A stretch of DNA of 60,573 bases from Eubacteriaceae bacterium (GCA_009782515.1 WRIY01000013.1:1-60573), one strand, 5' to 3'; shown: positions 16,572-26,154, numbered from the stretch's first letter. Notes: generated by a model not told the origin, from the letters alone. Program-made: numbers and translations.

Positions 16572-17394
16572 TATTCTCCCAGAAATCGAAAGCTATCTTT
16601 CCGATCCTTCCATTCTGCATATCGGCAATTATTGCTTGTGAAGCCCTTTGCTCATCGACAACGCCGCCTTTTCTGAGAAAGCCTCTGCTGCGCGCGATGT
16701 CTTCATACAATTCTATTGCTTCTTTGTCAACAGTTGTGAGCTTATATTTGCCTGCTAACAGATCAGGGTAGCTTTGCTGCATAAATTCGATAATTTTGAT
16801 CACAAGCTCCCCTTCATCATACCCGGTGTTTTTAACGCACCCTATAGCAGCAAGCGCAAAAGCGTCTTCAGGGCTGCTGAACGATGGCTCCAAAATGCCG
16901 GGGGTGTCAAGCAGGTAAAAGCTGCCCTCAACCCTGATCCACTTGAGCGCCCTGGTAACAGCAGGCCTGTTCTCCGCCTTGTTTGCTGAGCGCTTGGCGA
17001 TCGCATTAATTAGCGAAGATTTCCCAACGTTGGGGATGCCGCATGCCATACAGCGAATTTCCCGGGAAAAGCGCAAATCTTTTTGCTGCTCTTTGAGGTA
17101 CGCCCTGAGCTGGCTAATGCCGGTATTTTTCATGCAGTCAACAAAAAATGCCGGCTGGCGGCTTTCATGAAACCCTGCAACAAAGCCGCTAACGCTTCTT
17201 GTGTCAGCCAAATCAGTTTTGTTAAATGCAAATATGCGCTTCTTTTTCCCAAGCCGCTGGTAGAAGTCGCCGCTAACAGATCGTTTGGCAGCCCTGGCAT
17301 CGCCAACAACAATAACAATATCAACTTTTGAGAGCTCGTTTACTATCGCCCGCCTTCCCTTGGCCATATGGCCGGGAAACCACTGTGCATCCAT
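16561..17394 (-). CDS. rbgA: Ribosome biogenesis GTPase YlqF/RbgA
   Basis: 277 aa circularly permuted GTPase: the G4 motif NKTDLAD comes first, then G1 PNVGKSSLIN, then G3 DTPGI. The start WFPGHMAKGRR is the family hallmark. RbgA acts late in 50S subunit assembly. C-terminal helical domain present. The rbgA-rnhB order is common in Firmicutes. It begins 4 bp after mtnN ends. Confidence 0.95.
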   Translation of the reverse strand: MDAQWFPGHMAKGRRAIVNELSKVDIVIVVGDARAAKRSVSGDFYQRLGKKKRIFAFNKTDLADTRSVSGFVAGFHESRQPAFFVDCMKNTGISQLRAYLKEQQKDLRFSREIRCMACGIPNVGKSSLINAIAKRSANKAENRPAVTRALKWIRVEGSFYLLDTPGILEPSFSSPEDAFALAAIGCVKNTGYDEGELVIKIIEFMQQSYPDLLAGKYKLTTVDKEAIELYEDIARSRGFLRKGGVVDEQRASQAIIADMQNGRIGKIAFDFWENNGE

Positions 17395-17398
17395 TTAA

Positions 17399-18079
17399 TT
17401 AATAGCCTTTCAATACATTAAGCAGCAATTTGGCGCTAAGCTCGGCAACAGAGCCGATATTGAGCATAAAATCCTCATGCCGGTTTCCTTCGCCATCATC
17501 TGAAATGCCCCTAATGCCTGCAAAGGGGGTATCATTCATCCTGCATACCATAGCGAATGCAGCTGTTTCCATATCAACCGAAATGCCTCCAAACGCGCTG
17601 GCAAGCGCTTCAGCTTCAGCTGCTTCAACAACAACCCTGTCTGCTGTGAGCACTCTGCCGAAGTGCACCCTCATGCCATCTGCGCTATTTTTGGCAACCT
17701 CGACAAAGCGCCTGTCGCATTCAAGCCCAATAGCCCTCAGCTCTGCGAGCTCGCCCTTTTCGTACCCGAAGGCTGAAATGTCATAGTCATGCTGCACTGC
17801 ATCTGTAGCCACTACAAGGTCTTTTTTCACAACATTGCCGGAAATAGAGCCTGCAGTGCCTATATTCACTATCAGGCTTGGGCTAAGGGCAATTATCATA
17901 GCCTGGCAAAATGCGGCTGCTGAAACTTTGCCTGTTCCGCAAACGCCAACAGCTACCTCCCGCGCTTCATACTCATATATATCAAAAGCAAAGCATCCTG
18001 CTTTTTTCTCGCCTACATGCTTTAGAGCCTTTCTCAGTTCGCTAAGCTCGCCTTCCATCGAAGCGCCAATTCCAATCAA
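17399..18079 (-). CDS. mtnN: 5'-methylthioadenosine/S-adenosylhomocysteine nucleosidase
   Basis: 226 aa. Catalytic Glu in SMEGELSELR near residue 10, purine/ribose site SVDMETAAFA near 170 and ISDDGEGN with the catalytic Asp. It cleaves adenine from MTA and SAH, recycling by-products of SAM-dependent methylation, radical SAM chemistry and polyamine synthesis. First gene of the mtnN-rbgA-rnhB operon; divergent from pdp across 175 bp. Confidence 0.93.
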   Translation of the reverse strand: MIGIGASMEGELSELRKALKHVGEKKAGCFAFDIYEYEAREVAVGVCGTGKVSAAAFCQAMIIALSPSLIVNIGTAGSISGNVVKKDLVVATDAVQHDYDISAFGYEKGELAELRAIGLECDRRFVEVAKNSADGMRVHFGRVLTADRVVVEAAEAEALASAFGGISVDMETAAFAMVCRMNDTPFAGIRGISDDGEGNRHEDFMLNIGSVAELSAKLLLNVLKGY

Positions 18080-18254
18080 AGCTGCACCCTTCTTTCGCCT
18101 GTATTTTTCACACCCAATGATATAATGTTGTCAAGCCAAAAAGATATTTCATGCATCATTGGCTATAATAATAATAATTATAGCGGCAACCAACAGGCAT
18201 TAAAACTCAAAACAGCAATTATAGGCACTATAACTAAGCAAAAGGATAGCCAAT

Positions 18255-19559
18255 ATGAATATATACGATATTATCGAAAAAAAGAAGCACAGCCAGCCTT
18301 TGTCAGAAGAAGAGATATCCTACTTTGTCGAAGGCTATACAAATGGCGATATACCCGATTACCAGGCATCAGCGCTGCTTATGGCGATTTACTTTGCAGG
18401 CCTTGACAAAGAGGAAACATTCCTTTTAACCAAGGCAATGCTCGAGTCAGGCGAAAGCGTGGATTTATCAAAAATACCCGGCATAAAAGCTGACAAGCAT
18501 TCAACAGGCGGGGTTGGAGACAAAACATCCCTTATCCTGATACCAATTATCGCATCTTTGGGCCTTAAGTCGGCAAAAATGTCCGGACGGGGCCTGGGCC
18601 ACACCGGAGGGACTATTGACAAGCTTGAGAGCATACCAGGCCTTAAGACATCCTTTGAGCGCGACAGCTTCTTTGCCATTGTCGAAAAATGCGGCGCTAT
18701 TATAGCATCCCAAACTGCCAATATTGCGCCTGCAGACAAAAAGATATACGCTCTTCGGGACGTAACAGCCACAGTCGACAACGTCTCCTTAATTGCTTCC
18801 TCTATAATGAGCAAAAAGCTCGCCTGCGGCGCTGATGCCCTTGTGCTCGATGTAAAATGCGGCTCCGGCGCGTTTATGAAAACAGAGCAGGGGGCACAGG
18901 AGCTGGCGAGCGAAATGGTCGGCATAGCCAAGAGAATGGGCAAAAGCGCAAAGGCCATCATAACTGACATGAGCCAGCCCCTAGGCTACTATATAGGCAA
19001 TGCCCTTGAAGTTAAAGAGTCTATATATGCCCTTAAAGGCAATGGGCCCAGTGATCTCATGGAAGTTGTCTACGCTCTGGCAAGCTGCCTGCTCACATCA
19101 GTCGGCATGGCTGAAACTGACGAGGCTGCCGAAGAAATGTCAAGGGAAGCTATAGCCTCCGGCAAGGCTTTAGACAGCTTTAAGCATATGGTTGAAGCCC
19201 AAGGCGGCGATGCCAGCTATATTCAGGATGAAAGCAAGTTGGCGGCTTCAAGGCTCTCGCTGCCGCTTAAGTCTTCAAAAGCCGGCTACATCGAGGCTAT
19301 AAACTGCGAAGAGACCGGACTTGCCTCACTTGCCAGCGGAGCGGGAAGGCAAGTTATCGGCGAATCAATTGACCCTGGCGCCGGCATAGTCTTTAGCAAA
19401 AAGATTGGCGATCCGGTAGGAATAGGCGATGAAATCGCAACAATATACTCTTCCAGCGAGGAAAAGCTTATGGCTGCAGCAGAAAAGCTGGCGCTTGCTA
19501 TATCTGTCGGCGAGAATAAAGCTGATCCCCCAAAACTAATACTTGGCAAGGTTGAATGA
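18255..19559 (+). CDS. pdp: Pyrimidine-nucleoside/thymidine phosphorylase
   Basis: 434 aa, standard length. Signature KHSTGGVGDKTSL at residues 83-95 and SGRGLGHTGGTIDKLE at 112-127, nearly invariant in the family, then SSIMSKKLACGADALVLDVK. It phosphorolyses thymidine, uridine or deoxyuridine for salvage. AAGGATAG precedes the ATG. It overlaps recX by 4 bp (ATGA), so they are translationally coupled. Confidence 0.95.
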   Translation: MNIYDIIEKKKHSQPLSEEEISYFVEGYTNGDIPDYQASALLMAIYFAGLDKEETFLLTKAMLESGESVDLSKIPGIKADKHSTGGVGDKTSLILIPIIASLGLKSAKMSGRGLGHTGGTIDKLESIPGLKTSFERDSFFAIVEKCGAIIASQTANIAPADKKIYALRDVTATVDNVSLIASSIMSKKLACGADALVLDVKCGSGAFMKTEQGAQELASEMVGIAKRMGKSAKAIITDMSQPLGYYIGNALEVKESIYALKGNGPSDLMEVVYALASCLLTSVGMAETDEAAEEMSREAIASGKALDSFKHMVEAQGGDASYIQDESKLAASRLSLPLKSSKAGYIEAINCEETGLASLASGAGRQVIGESIDPGAGIVFSKKIGDPVGIGDEIATIYSSSEEKLMAAAEKLALAISVGENKADPPKLILGKVE

Positions 19560-20320
19560 TGCGCATTAAAGCTAAATCAGAAAAGCGGGGCGTTGTGCTG
19601 CTTGCATTTGAAGAAGGCAGCACAGCAGCCTTCTCACAATTAATAGCCGGGCGCTTTAATATTGGCGATGAAGTCACGCAGAGCGCATTTGACGAAAATT
19701 CCCCATTCGCCCAAAGCTACGCTCTTTCAAAATCACTGGCTTACCTTAAGAATGCGCGAACAGAGTCGCAGGTTTCCAAATACCTTGAAAAGCTGGGCAT
19801 TTTAGAGCCGGAGAAAAGCATCACTTTGCAGCGCCTTAAGGAGCAGCGCTACATAGATGACACTGGCTATGCAGAGCTCTTTCGCCTAACAAGGACTGAG
19901 CAGGGCATGAGCCAGTCGGAAATTTCCAGCCGGCTTTCAAAGCGGGGCATTCCCAGCGAAATAAGCCAGCAGCCAACCCAGGGCGCAGACAGGCAGAGCC
20001 TGCTTCGCTTTATAGAGCGCCAGATTAATGCTGCCAAAAGCGTGCCGCCGGAAGCGCTCAAGAAAGCTATTTATTCCAAAGCAATGAGCAAGCGATTCTC
20101 AAGCGATGACATAGCATGGGCTATAAGCCACACACAATTTCCCAATGAAGGCCCATATGAGTCCTGGTACAAGCCCAGAATCGAAAAGAAAATGAATTCA
20201 TATATAAAAAAAGGAATGCAAAAGGAGCAAGCTGCCCGCAATACATTCTTCGAGCTCTCAATATACGGCATATCCCGCGATGAATTTGATGAAATTCTAT
20301 ATAGCCTAAATTCTGAATAG
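19556..20320 (+). CDS. recX: RecX-family regulatory protein
   Basis: 254 aa. RecX three-helix repeats: SKSLAYLKNARTESQVSKYL (about residues 58-77), LKEQRYIDDTGYAELF near 103, then QSEISSRLSKRGIPSEIS. Further repeats continue to the end. RecX binds RecA filaments and limits recombination. Longer than E. coli RecX, usual for Firmicutes. Coupled to pdp; the link is positional. After it, 20321-20594 holds only promoter sequence. Confidence 0.85.
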   Translation: MMRIKAKSEKRGVVLLAFEEGSTAAFSQLIAGRFNIGDEVTQSAFDENSPFAQSYALSKSLAYLKNARTESQVSKYLEKLGILEPEKSITLQRLKEQRYIDDTGYAELFRLTRTEQGMSQSEISSRLSKRGIPSEISQQPTQGADRQSLLRFIERQINAAKSVPPEALKKAIYSKAMSKRFSSDDIAWAISHTQFPNEGPYESWYKPRIEKKMNSYIKKGMQKEQAARNTFFELSIYGISRDEFDEILYSLNSE

Positions 20321-20480
20321 AATTCTGCAAAGCTAAAAGAGCAATGGCAACAAATGTTTTTTATTGCAGCGTTTGCATGCTTATTCCCATAAATCGGGCG
20401 ATTATTAGCGTTAAGTGCCTGTTAAGCATGAATTCGCCAAAACTTACCTCAAACAATAGGGCTTTCATCGAATTCTGTGC

Positions 20481-20510
20481 TTGTTGATTTTTCTTTCATT
20501 ATGATATAAT
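20481..20510 (+). promoter_or_regulatory. Likely sigma-A promoter for the first URO-D gene
   Basis: TTGTTG at 20481-20486 and TATAAT at 20505-20510, spacer 18 bp (or TTGATT with 15 bp), 84 bp before the ATG. I searched the leader by eye for a cobalamin riboswitch and saw no B12 box. Confidence 0.55.
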
Positions 20511-20594
20511 TCAATATAATAATTAAGGCAAATACCAGTTTTTTGCCAATATATACACAAACAGCGTATATATAAATTCTAAGGAGGATAGTTA

Positions 20595-21641
20595 ATGCCA
20601 TTAGCTAACAGAAAACTTAACATTGAAGCTGAACAGTATCTTGCTGTTCTAGACGGCGAAGTGCCAAAGTGGGTCCCTCGCTATGGTTTATTCCCGGATC
20701 CTAATTCTGACAAGCCATATCCAAGCAAAGGCATCATGTCAACAGTGCTTCCTTTCCGCACTCCTGTAGAGGACGGCAAGTTCCGCGACATGTTTGGCGT
20801 TACATATGTGCCAACTGTTGAAACAGGCGGCATGTCACTGCCAGAGCCCAACAACTTTATTCTTGACGATATCCGCAATTGGCGCGATGTCATTAAAGTG
20901 CCCGATCTCAGCAATGTAGACTGGGAAGCGCAATGCAAAAAGGATCTTGAAGCTGCTGGCGATCTGTCTCAGCATGTTATTTCATTCGGAACGCATGTAG
21001 GGTATTTCCAGCACTTAATGAACTTCATGGGCTTTACAAACGGCCTGACAGCAATGATTGAAGAGCCGGACGAAGTAAAAGAGCTGTATGAATACCTATC
21101 CGATTTCTATGTAGGCATGTATGAAAAGCAGCTGGGGTATTGGGGAGAGTACATCGACGTGCTCGGAATTACCGACGACACAGCAGCAGCCTACAACCCG
21201 TTCATCTCAAATGAAATGTTCCAGGATCTAGTCAAGCCATACCATGCACGCCTAGGCAAGCTGGCGCAGGACAGAGGCTACCATGTAATGATGCACAATT
21301 GCGGCCGCTGCGAAGACGCTATCGAGGATTGGCGCGATTATGGGGTTGACTCATGGAACCCTGCACAGGTTACCAATGATCTTGATGCAATCAAAGCAAA
21401 ATACGGCAACAGCCTGGTGCTCATCGGATGCTGGGATTCATCAGGGCCTGCCGGATGGCCGGATGCGCCGGAAGAGGTAGTAAGGCAAGCAGTGCATGAT
21501 ACAATCATGCATTATGGAAAGGGCGGAGGCTTCATGTTCTGGGGAAGCGTTTACGGCCCGGTGGACGATCCTGCACCTGAAAACAAGAGGCGCTGGATGC
21601 AGGAAGCTTATAACGAATACAGAGAGCTGCCATACAAATAG
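20595..21641 (+). CDS. URO-D family protein, methylcobamide methyltransferase-like
   Basis: 348 aa, preceded by a perfect AAGGAGG. Belongs to the uroporphyrinogen decarboxylase superfamily, but the sequence fits the MtaA/MtbA/CmuA side: the zinc pattern His-x-Cys...Cys is present as HNCGRC (His234, Cys236) and IGCWDSSG (Cys279). Such enzymes move methyl groups between a corrinoid protein and a thiol or tetrahydrofolate. True heme-pathway UroD is unlikely. No corrinoid protein is adjacent; the gene is a single unit with a terminator at 21681. A strong promoter and ribosome site suggest high expression. Substrate unknown. Confidence 0.82.
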   Translation: MPLANRKLNIEAEQYLAVLDGEVPKWVPRYGLFPDPNSDKPYPSKGIMSTVLPFRTPVEDGKFRDMFGVTYVPTVETGGMSLPEPNNFILDDIRNWRDVIKVPDLSNVDWEAQCKKDLEAAGDLSQHVISFGTHVGYFQHLMNFMGFTNGLTAMIEEPDEVKELYEYLSDFYVGMYEKQLGYWGEYIDVLGITDDTAAAYNPFISNEMFQDLVKPYHARLGKLAQDRGYHVMMHNCGRCEDAIEDWRDYGVDSWNPAQVTNDLDAIKAKYGNSLVLIGCWDSSGPAGWPDAPEEVVRQAVHDTIMHYGKGGGFMFWGSVYGPVDDPAPENKRRWMQEAYNEYRELPYK

Positions 21642-21680
21642 GGCTTGAATTTGCAGCCAAAAGCGAAAAGAATTTGAAAG

Positions 21681-21716
21681 GGAAGAACAGGGTTTGCTGT
21701 TTCTTCTCTTTTTTTT
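21681..21716 (+). terminator. Rho-independent terminator after the first URO-D gene
   Basis: GAAGAACAG pairs with CTGTTTCTTC (one bulged base), followed by a run of eight T at 21709-21716. Confidence 0.85.
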
Positions 21717-21774
21717 CAGCAATAAGCTTTTTGTGCGATTTGCTAATCCAATGCGAAATCACCCGAAAAACTAA

Positions 21775-21801
21775 GCAGGCCAGACAATATGCCTGGCCTG
21801 C
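21775..21801. other. 9-bp stem hairpin in a 590-bp gene-free stretch
   Basis: GCAGGCCAG (21775-21783) pairs perfectly with CTGGCCTGC (21793-21801), loop 9 nt, no T-run. The surrounding 21717-22234 holds no gene that I can support; a GTATAATC element near 21980 may be the promoter of the following gene. Confidence 0.5.
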
Positions 21802-22234
21802 AGCTCGGAGTATACTGCCCTGCCTGGCTAAAGCAGCATGCGCAAATATAGCAGCATGAAAAACAACCTCCAAATTGTCGAAAATTCAGATTTCCAGGCA
21901 GTTGCAAAACTGTCTTGTTTTATAATAGGAACTGAATCGTTGCCAAAGCATTCGCTAAAGAATTCCATATAAAAACGCTAGTATAATCATAATATGGCTA
22001 ATGCTGTACCAGCAGCGAAAAAATGCCAAGCTTTGATATAAAACTGATATTTGCTGTGAAGCTGCAATATTTAGCCCGATAGCCAACACAGCATTTGTGC
22101 AAGTGGAAAGCTGGCAATGTTTGAATAGCTGAAAGCTAGAGCCGCATATTAAAATGCAAGGACGATCTTGACTACGTTGCTGCTCTCTGCGTTAATATTT
22201 ATGGATTGTATGAAACAGTTTGGAGGTTGGGCAC

Positions 22235-22909
22235 GTGTATTTTTATCCGCCAGAATTAGTCGTAATGCTTACATACAACGATCATACTGTTGAAAATGCC
22301 TATAAGATATTTGACGAATGCAAAAACACGAAGGCCAATTATTGGGGGATTAAGGAAGCCGGCATTCCCCTGGAGCAAATGAAAGACATATATGCCTATA
22401 TGAAGGAATGCGGCAAGAGCACCATTCTTGAGGTTATAGCTTATACAGAATGCAAGAGCTTGCTGGGTGCCAAAATGGCTGTGGAGTGTGCATGCGATAT
22501 CCTTATGGGAACGGTGTTCTTTGATTCTGTCAACGATTTTTGCATAAAACATAATCTTCGGTATATGCCTTTTGTGGGCAGCGTTTCGAACCGGCCATCA
22601 ATTCTGGAGGGCACTGTTGAAGGCATGATTGCCGAAGCCAACCAGTATCTCGAAAAAGGCGTTTACGGAATTGATTTGCTGGGGTATAGATATACAGGAA
22701 ACCCTTTGACCCTGAATAAAGAATTTATATCGCGGGTAGATGCTCCCGTTTGCCTTGCCGGAAACATAAACAGCTACAGCAGGCTGGATGAAGTAAAAAG
22801 CATTGGCCCATGGGCATTTACTATCGGAGGGGCTTTTTATGAAAACCAATTTGGCGGAACCTATAGCGATCAAATTGACAATGTATGCGAATATATAGGC
22901 AGCATCTAG
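22235..22909 (+). CDS. TIM-barrel protein of unknown function
   Basis: 224 aa from a GTG start 8 bp after GGAGG (a longer TTG frame overlaps the ribosome site). The pattern of alternating strands and helices (YWGIKEAGIP, STILEVIAYTE, DILMGTVFF, LRYMPFVGSV, YGIDLLGYRY, PVCLAGNINS) and the end SIGPWAFTIGGAFYE, like a phosphate-binding loop, suggest a HisA/TIM-like (beta/alpha)8 barrel acting on a phosphorylated small molecule. I do not recognise the family. YqeG phosphatase follows 35 bp later; they may be co-transcribed. Confidence 0.7.
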   Translation: MYFYPPELVVMLTYNDHTVENAYKIFDECKNTKANYWGIKEAGIPLEQMKDIYAYMKECGKSTILEVIAYTECKSLLGAKMAVECACDILMGTVFFDSVNDFCIKHNLRYMPFVGSVSNRPSILEGTVEGMIAEANQYLEKGVYGIDLLGYRYTGNPLTLNKEFISRVDAPVCLAGNINSYSRLDEVKSIGPWAFTIGGAFYENQFGGTYSDQIDNVCEYIGSI

Positions 22910-22944
22910 CCTAAGAAATATGCAGGATTACAGAGGAGAAAAAG

Positions 22945-23490
22945 ATGCTTAAAGCGCTTTTCCCGTATGAATATGTAGAAAGTGTCTTTGCCATTGATTA
23001 CAGCAAATTGTATTGCTTGGGCTATAGGGGTGTAATATTCGATATAGACAATACTTTAGTGCACCATGGGGAGGGTTCGACAAAAGAAATAGATGAGCTG
23101 TTTAAAGCCATCCATAGCATTGGCCTAAAGACGATTTTATTGTCTAACAACGATGAAGGCAGGATCAAAATGTTTCTAAAGAATATTGATTCTCTATATA
23201 TTTGCGATGCAAAAAAGCCCGGTATAGCCAATTACCTCAAAGCCGTCGAAATGATAGGCATTCAAAAGGAACAGGCAGTATACATAGGAGATCAGATATT
23301 CACTGATATACTTGGCGCCAATATAAGCGGCTTAGACAATATTCTAGTCAAGTATATGCGCTATGAGAGCGAAACCAGAATTGGAATAAGGAGAAATGCA
23401 GAAAAAATCGTTCTCAAGCTATACGGGCTAAATAAAGCTTGCCAAAACAGGATAGGCGACATTCTTAAAACGGAGGCTGTACAAGTATGA
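22945..23490 (+). CDS. yqeG: YqeG-family HAD phosphatase
   Basis: 181 aa HAD-IIIA phosphatase. Nucleophile motif DIDNTLVHHG (about residues 33-42), motif II LLSNND, motif III Lys in AKKPGIANY, motif IV YIGDQIFTDILGAN. Relatives act as phosphatidylglycerolphosphate phosphatases or have unknown substrates. GAGGAG precedes the ATG. Its stop overlaps the VanW-like start by 4 bp. Confidence 0.9.
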   Translation: MLKALFPYEYVESVFAIDYSKLYCLGYRGVIFDIDNTLVHHGEGSTKEIDELFKAIHSIGLKTILLSNNDEGRIKMFLKNIDSLYICDAKKPGIANYLKAVEMIGIQKEQAVYIGDQIFTDILGANISGLDNILVKYMRYESETRIGIRRNAEKIVLKLYGLNKACQNRIGDILKTEAVQV

Positions 23491-24320
23491 GCAAAAGGAC
23501 CAGGCTTTTTTGCGAAATTAGCCCGGCATGCTATGCAATATCTGTTCTGAAGGAAACATTCAAGCGGCATATAAAAGATTTGCTAAGCAAAGAGAAAATT
23601 GCAGCAACTATAGGAACAGAAGAATTGCCAAATATAGTTTTTGCCCATAACTCAAATATGATAAAAAGGGCAAAAGGCGTTGATTTAACGCTTCAGGAAA
23701 ACAAGGCTGTTAATATTAAACTGGCTTGCAGCAAGCTCAACAGAATAATAGTCCGTCCAGGCGAAGTGTTTTCTTTTTGGAAAACTGTGGGCAAAGACAC
23801 TAAGAAAAAAGGCTATAAAGAGGGCCGTGTAATGCGCAAAGATGGCTTGGTGCCAGGCATTGGCGGAGGCCTATGCAATTTGGCCAATACAATACACCTG
23901 CTTGTCCTGCATAGCCCGCTGGAAGTATTCGAATTTCATAGCCATTCTGATGCCTTAGCCCCCGATGAAGGAATGAGAGTTCCTTTTAGCGCAGGCACAT
24001 CAGTCAGCTACAACTATATTGACTACAGATTTAAAAATACTACTGATCAAGATATTCAGCTGCTTTTGTGGTGCGAAGGAGAGATTCTATGTGCGGAACT
24101 GAGAAGCGAGAGAGCATTTCCCTGGTCATATAGGCTGGTTGAAGAAAACCACCACTTTAAAAGAGAAGAAGACAAGTACTATAGAATCTCAAAAATATAC
24201 AAGGAAATATCCGAAACAGCAACAGCAAACGTGCTTGATCAGGAGCTTGTTTTAGATAACCATTCAGAGGTATTGTACGATTATGCGCTAATACCGCAAG
24301 ATCAAATAAGAGATGACTGA
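23487..24320 (+). CDS. VanW-like family protein
   Basis: 277 aa. The VanW block is clear: VRPGEVFSFWKTVGKDTKKK, then GLVPGIGGGLCNLANTIHLL and HSHSDALAPDEGMRVPFSAG in the middle of the protein. The family is named after a glycopeptide-resistance cluster gene, yet its biochemical role is unknown; no van resistance genes are nearby. No signal peptide is evident. Translationally coupled to yqeG. Confidence 0.88.
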   Translation: MSKRTRLFCEISPACYAISVLKETFKRHIKDLLSKEKIAATIGTEELPNIVFAHNSNMIKRAKGVDLTLQENKAVNIKLACSKLNRIIVRPGEVFSFWKTVGKDTKKKGYKEGRVMRKDGLVPGIGGGLCNLANTIHLLVLHSPLEVFEFHSHSDALAPDEGMRVPFSAGTSVSYNYIDYRFKNTTDQDIQLLLWCEGEILCAELRSERAFPWSYRLVEENHHFKREEDKYYRISKIYKEISETATANVLDQELVLDNHSEVLYDYALIPQDQIRDD

Positions 24321-24331
24321 CGCTGCCTTTT

Positions 24332-24987
24332 GATCTGCCGAAGGAGATATGTTTGTATGTCAAGAGAGCGATTGAAGATACAATTTTGAATATATCTGAA
24401 ACTTTCCCAGCCATGTTAGTTACTGGCGCTAGACAAGTCGGAAAGACCACTTTATTGACGGAATTGGCTGAAAAGGATCGTACGTATGTTACACTAGATG
24501 ACCCTGATACGCGCCGGATAGCGAAAGCCGATCCGGCTTTGTTTATGCAAAGATATACACCTCCACTGATTATTGACGAAATACAATATGCACCAGAAAT
24601 TCTCCGTACTTCAAAATGAGCGAGCGTTGCATACAATCTGCTATTTTTCAGTTTGCTGAACTAAATTAATGGGATATACTAAACTCATAATTTCGATCTG
24701 CCGAAGGAGTATATGTTTGTATATAAAGAGAGCGATTGAAGATACAATTTTGAATATATCTGAAACTTTCCCAGCCATGTTGGTTACTGGCGCAAGACAA
24801 GTCGGAAAGACCACTTTGTTAACAGAATTGGCTGAAAAAGATCGTACGTATGTTACACTTGATGACCCTGATACGCGCCGAATGGCGAAAGCCGATCCGG
24901 CTTTGTTTATGCAAAGATATACACCTCCACTGATTATTGATGAAATACAATATGCACCAGAAATTCTGCCGTATATCAAAATGAGCG
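24332..24987 (+). repeat. Direct repeat: partial tandem duplication of a DUF4143 ATPase gene start
   Basis: 24332-24622 is repeated with about 95% identity at 24695-24987. Each copy starts at GATCTGCCGAAGGAG, so it includes the ribosome site and TTG start. A single-base loss in the first copy (CTCCG for CTGCCG near 24603) throws it out of frame, after which similarity ends. Confidence 0.92.
24353..24619 (+). pseudogene. Truncated N-terminal copy of the DUF4143 ATPase
   Basis: 88 codons from TTG 24353, 7 bp after GAAGGAG. It repeats the first 84 residues of the next gene, including Walker A GARQVGKTTL and the Walker B-like LIIDEIQYAPE, and then ends after a frameshift (LRTSK). No sensor regions or DUF4143 domain remain, so it cannot be a working ATPase. 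It could still be translated as a small P-loop fragment. Confidence 0.85.
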
Positions 24988-25970
24988 TTGATAAAAGCCG
25001 TGAAAATGGCGGGTTTTGGATTTCTGGTTCGCAAGCATTTCATGCAATGAAAAATGTTAGCGAATCCTTAGCAGGCAGAGTAGGCATTGTGAACTTATAT
25101 GGGCTTTCCCAAAGCGAAATAGCGGGTATTCCATCCGAAGCATTTTCGACAGATCCGAACCGCTTGATTTCTCGGCTAAAGTTAGTTCAGAAGGCAAATC
25201 TAGGCGAAATATATGAACGTATATGGAAAGGCTCCATGCCTGCTCTGCATAATGAGAACCCTCCAGAACACTCGAGATTCTATAGCTCCTACATCAATAC
25301 ATACCTTAGCCGCGATATACGAGACTTAACCCAAGTAGCTGACGAAATGACTTTCTTAAACTTCATGACGGTTGTTGCTGCAAGGACAGCAAAGCCTATT
25401 ATTTATTCTGAAATAGCAAATGAAGTTGGCATTTCTGCCCCTACAGTTAAAAAATGGCTCTCAATACTGGTTTCGAGTGGCCTTGTAGCTATTGTGCAGC
25501 CATATTATAATAATGCTTTAAAAAGAATAGTAAAAACGCCGATTCTGCATTTTTTAGATACTGGCCTTGCAGCATACCTTCTTAAGTGGGACAACGCAGA
25601 TGTCTTAGAGCGCGGAGCAGCGTCAGGCGCATTTTTTGAGAGCTATGTTTTCTCTGAGATATACAAGAGCTTCACAAATGCAGGGCAGGAACCTCCTATC
25701 TTTTATTATCGCGACCGTGACCAAAAGGAAATTGATCTGTTGATATATAAAAATGGCACCCTCTATCCAATAGAGATAAAAAAGTCAGCGTCGCCTGGCA
25801 TAGATGCAATAAAACACTTTAATGTTATTAATCCTGTTACTGATCCTGAACGATTTAATAAGCTTGATCAATATAAAATAGAAATTGGTATAGGCGCAGT
25901 TGTATGTATGGCAAACGACCTTCTTTATTTGGACAGAAAAAACCTTGTAGTGCCTGTTTGGCTAATATAA
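24717..25970 (+). CDS. AAA_14/DUF4143 ATPase
   Basis: 417 aa from TTG 24717, chosen because GAAGGAG lies 7 bp upstream and the nearby ATG (24713) is out of frame. Walker A GARQVGKTTL (residues 23-32), LIIDEIQYAPE, ISGSQAF, an ESLAGRV arginine-finger-like region, then a winged-helix ISAPTVKKWLSILVSSG and a C-terminal DUF4143 nuclease-like core (FESYVFSEIYKSF, EIDLLIYKNGTLYPIEIKKS with a PD-(D/E)xK look). The family is widespread and poorly understood, and often accessory. It is not the same subgroup as the ATPase at 32151. Confidence 0.88.
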   Translation: MYIKRAIEDTILNISETFPAMLVTGARQVGKTTLLTELAEKDRTYVTLDDPDTRRMAKADPALFMQRYTPPLIIDEIQYAPEILPYIKMSVDKSRENGGFWISGSQAFHAMKNVSESLAGRVGIVNLYGLSQSEIAGIPSEAFSTDPNRLISRLKLVQKANLGEIYERIWKGSMPALHNENPPEHSRFYSSYINTYLSRDIRDLTQVADEMTFLNFMTVVAARTAKPIIYSEIANEVGISAPTVKKWLSILVSSGLVAIVQPYYNNALKRIVKTPILHFLDTGLAAYLLKWDNADVLERGAASGAFFESYVFSEIYKSFTNAGQEPPIFYYRDRDQKEIDLLIYKNGTLYPIEIKKSASPGIDAIKHFNVINPVTDPERFNKLDQYKIEIGIGAVVCMANDLLYLDRKNLVVPVWLI

Positions 25971-26154
25971 ATAGCAACAATAGATTTGCCTTATAACCAT
26001 TATTCTATCTCCCGCAGAGAGTTAGAAGGCGAAGCTTGTTTTTTATAGCGGCATAGAAGCCCTGCCAGATTCTATTGCCAGTAATCTGAATGCAGCCATA
26101 TACATCGGATATGAGGCTATACAGCCGCTTTGCTTAGCATTGATATAGCACTGG

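Noticed and set aside
20321..20594. Cobalamin riboswitch before the first URO-D gene
   Set aside because: No B12-box-like sequence or multi-stem fold was found by eye; only a promoter is supported.
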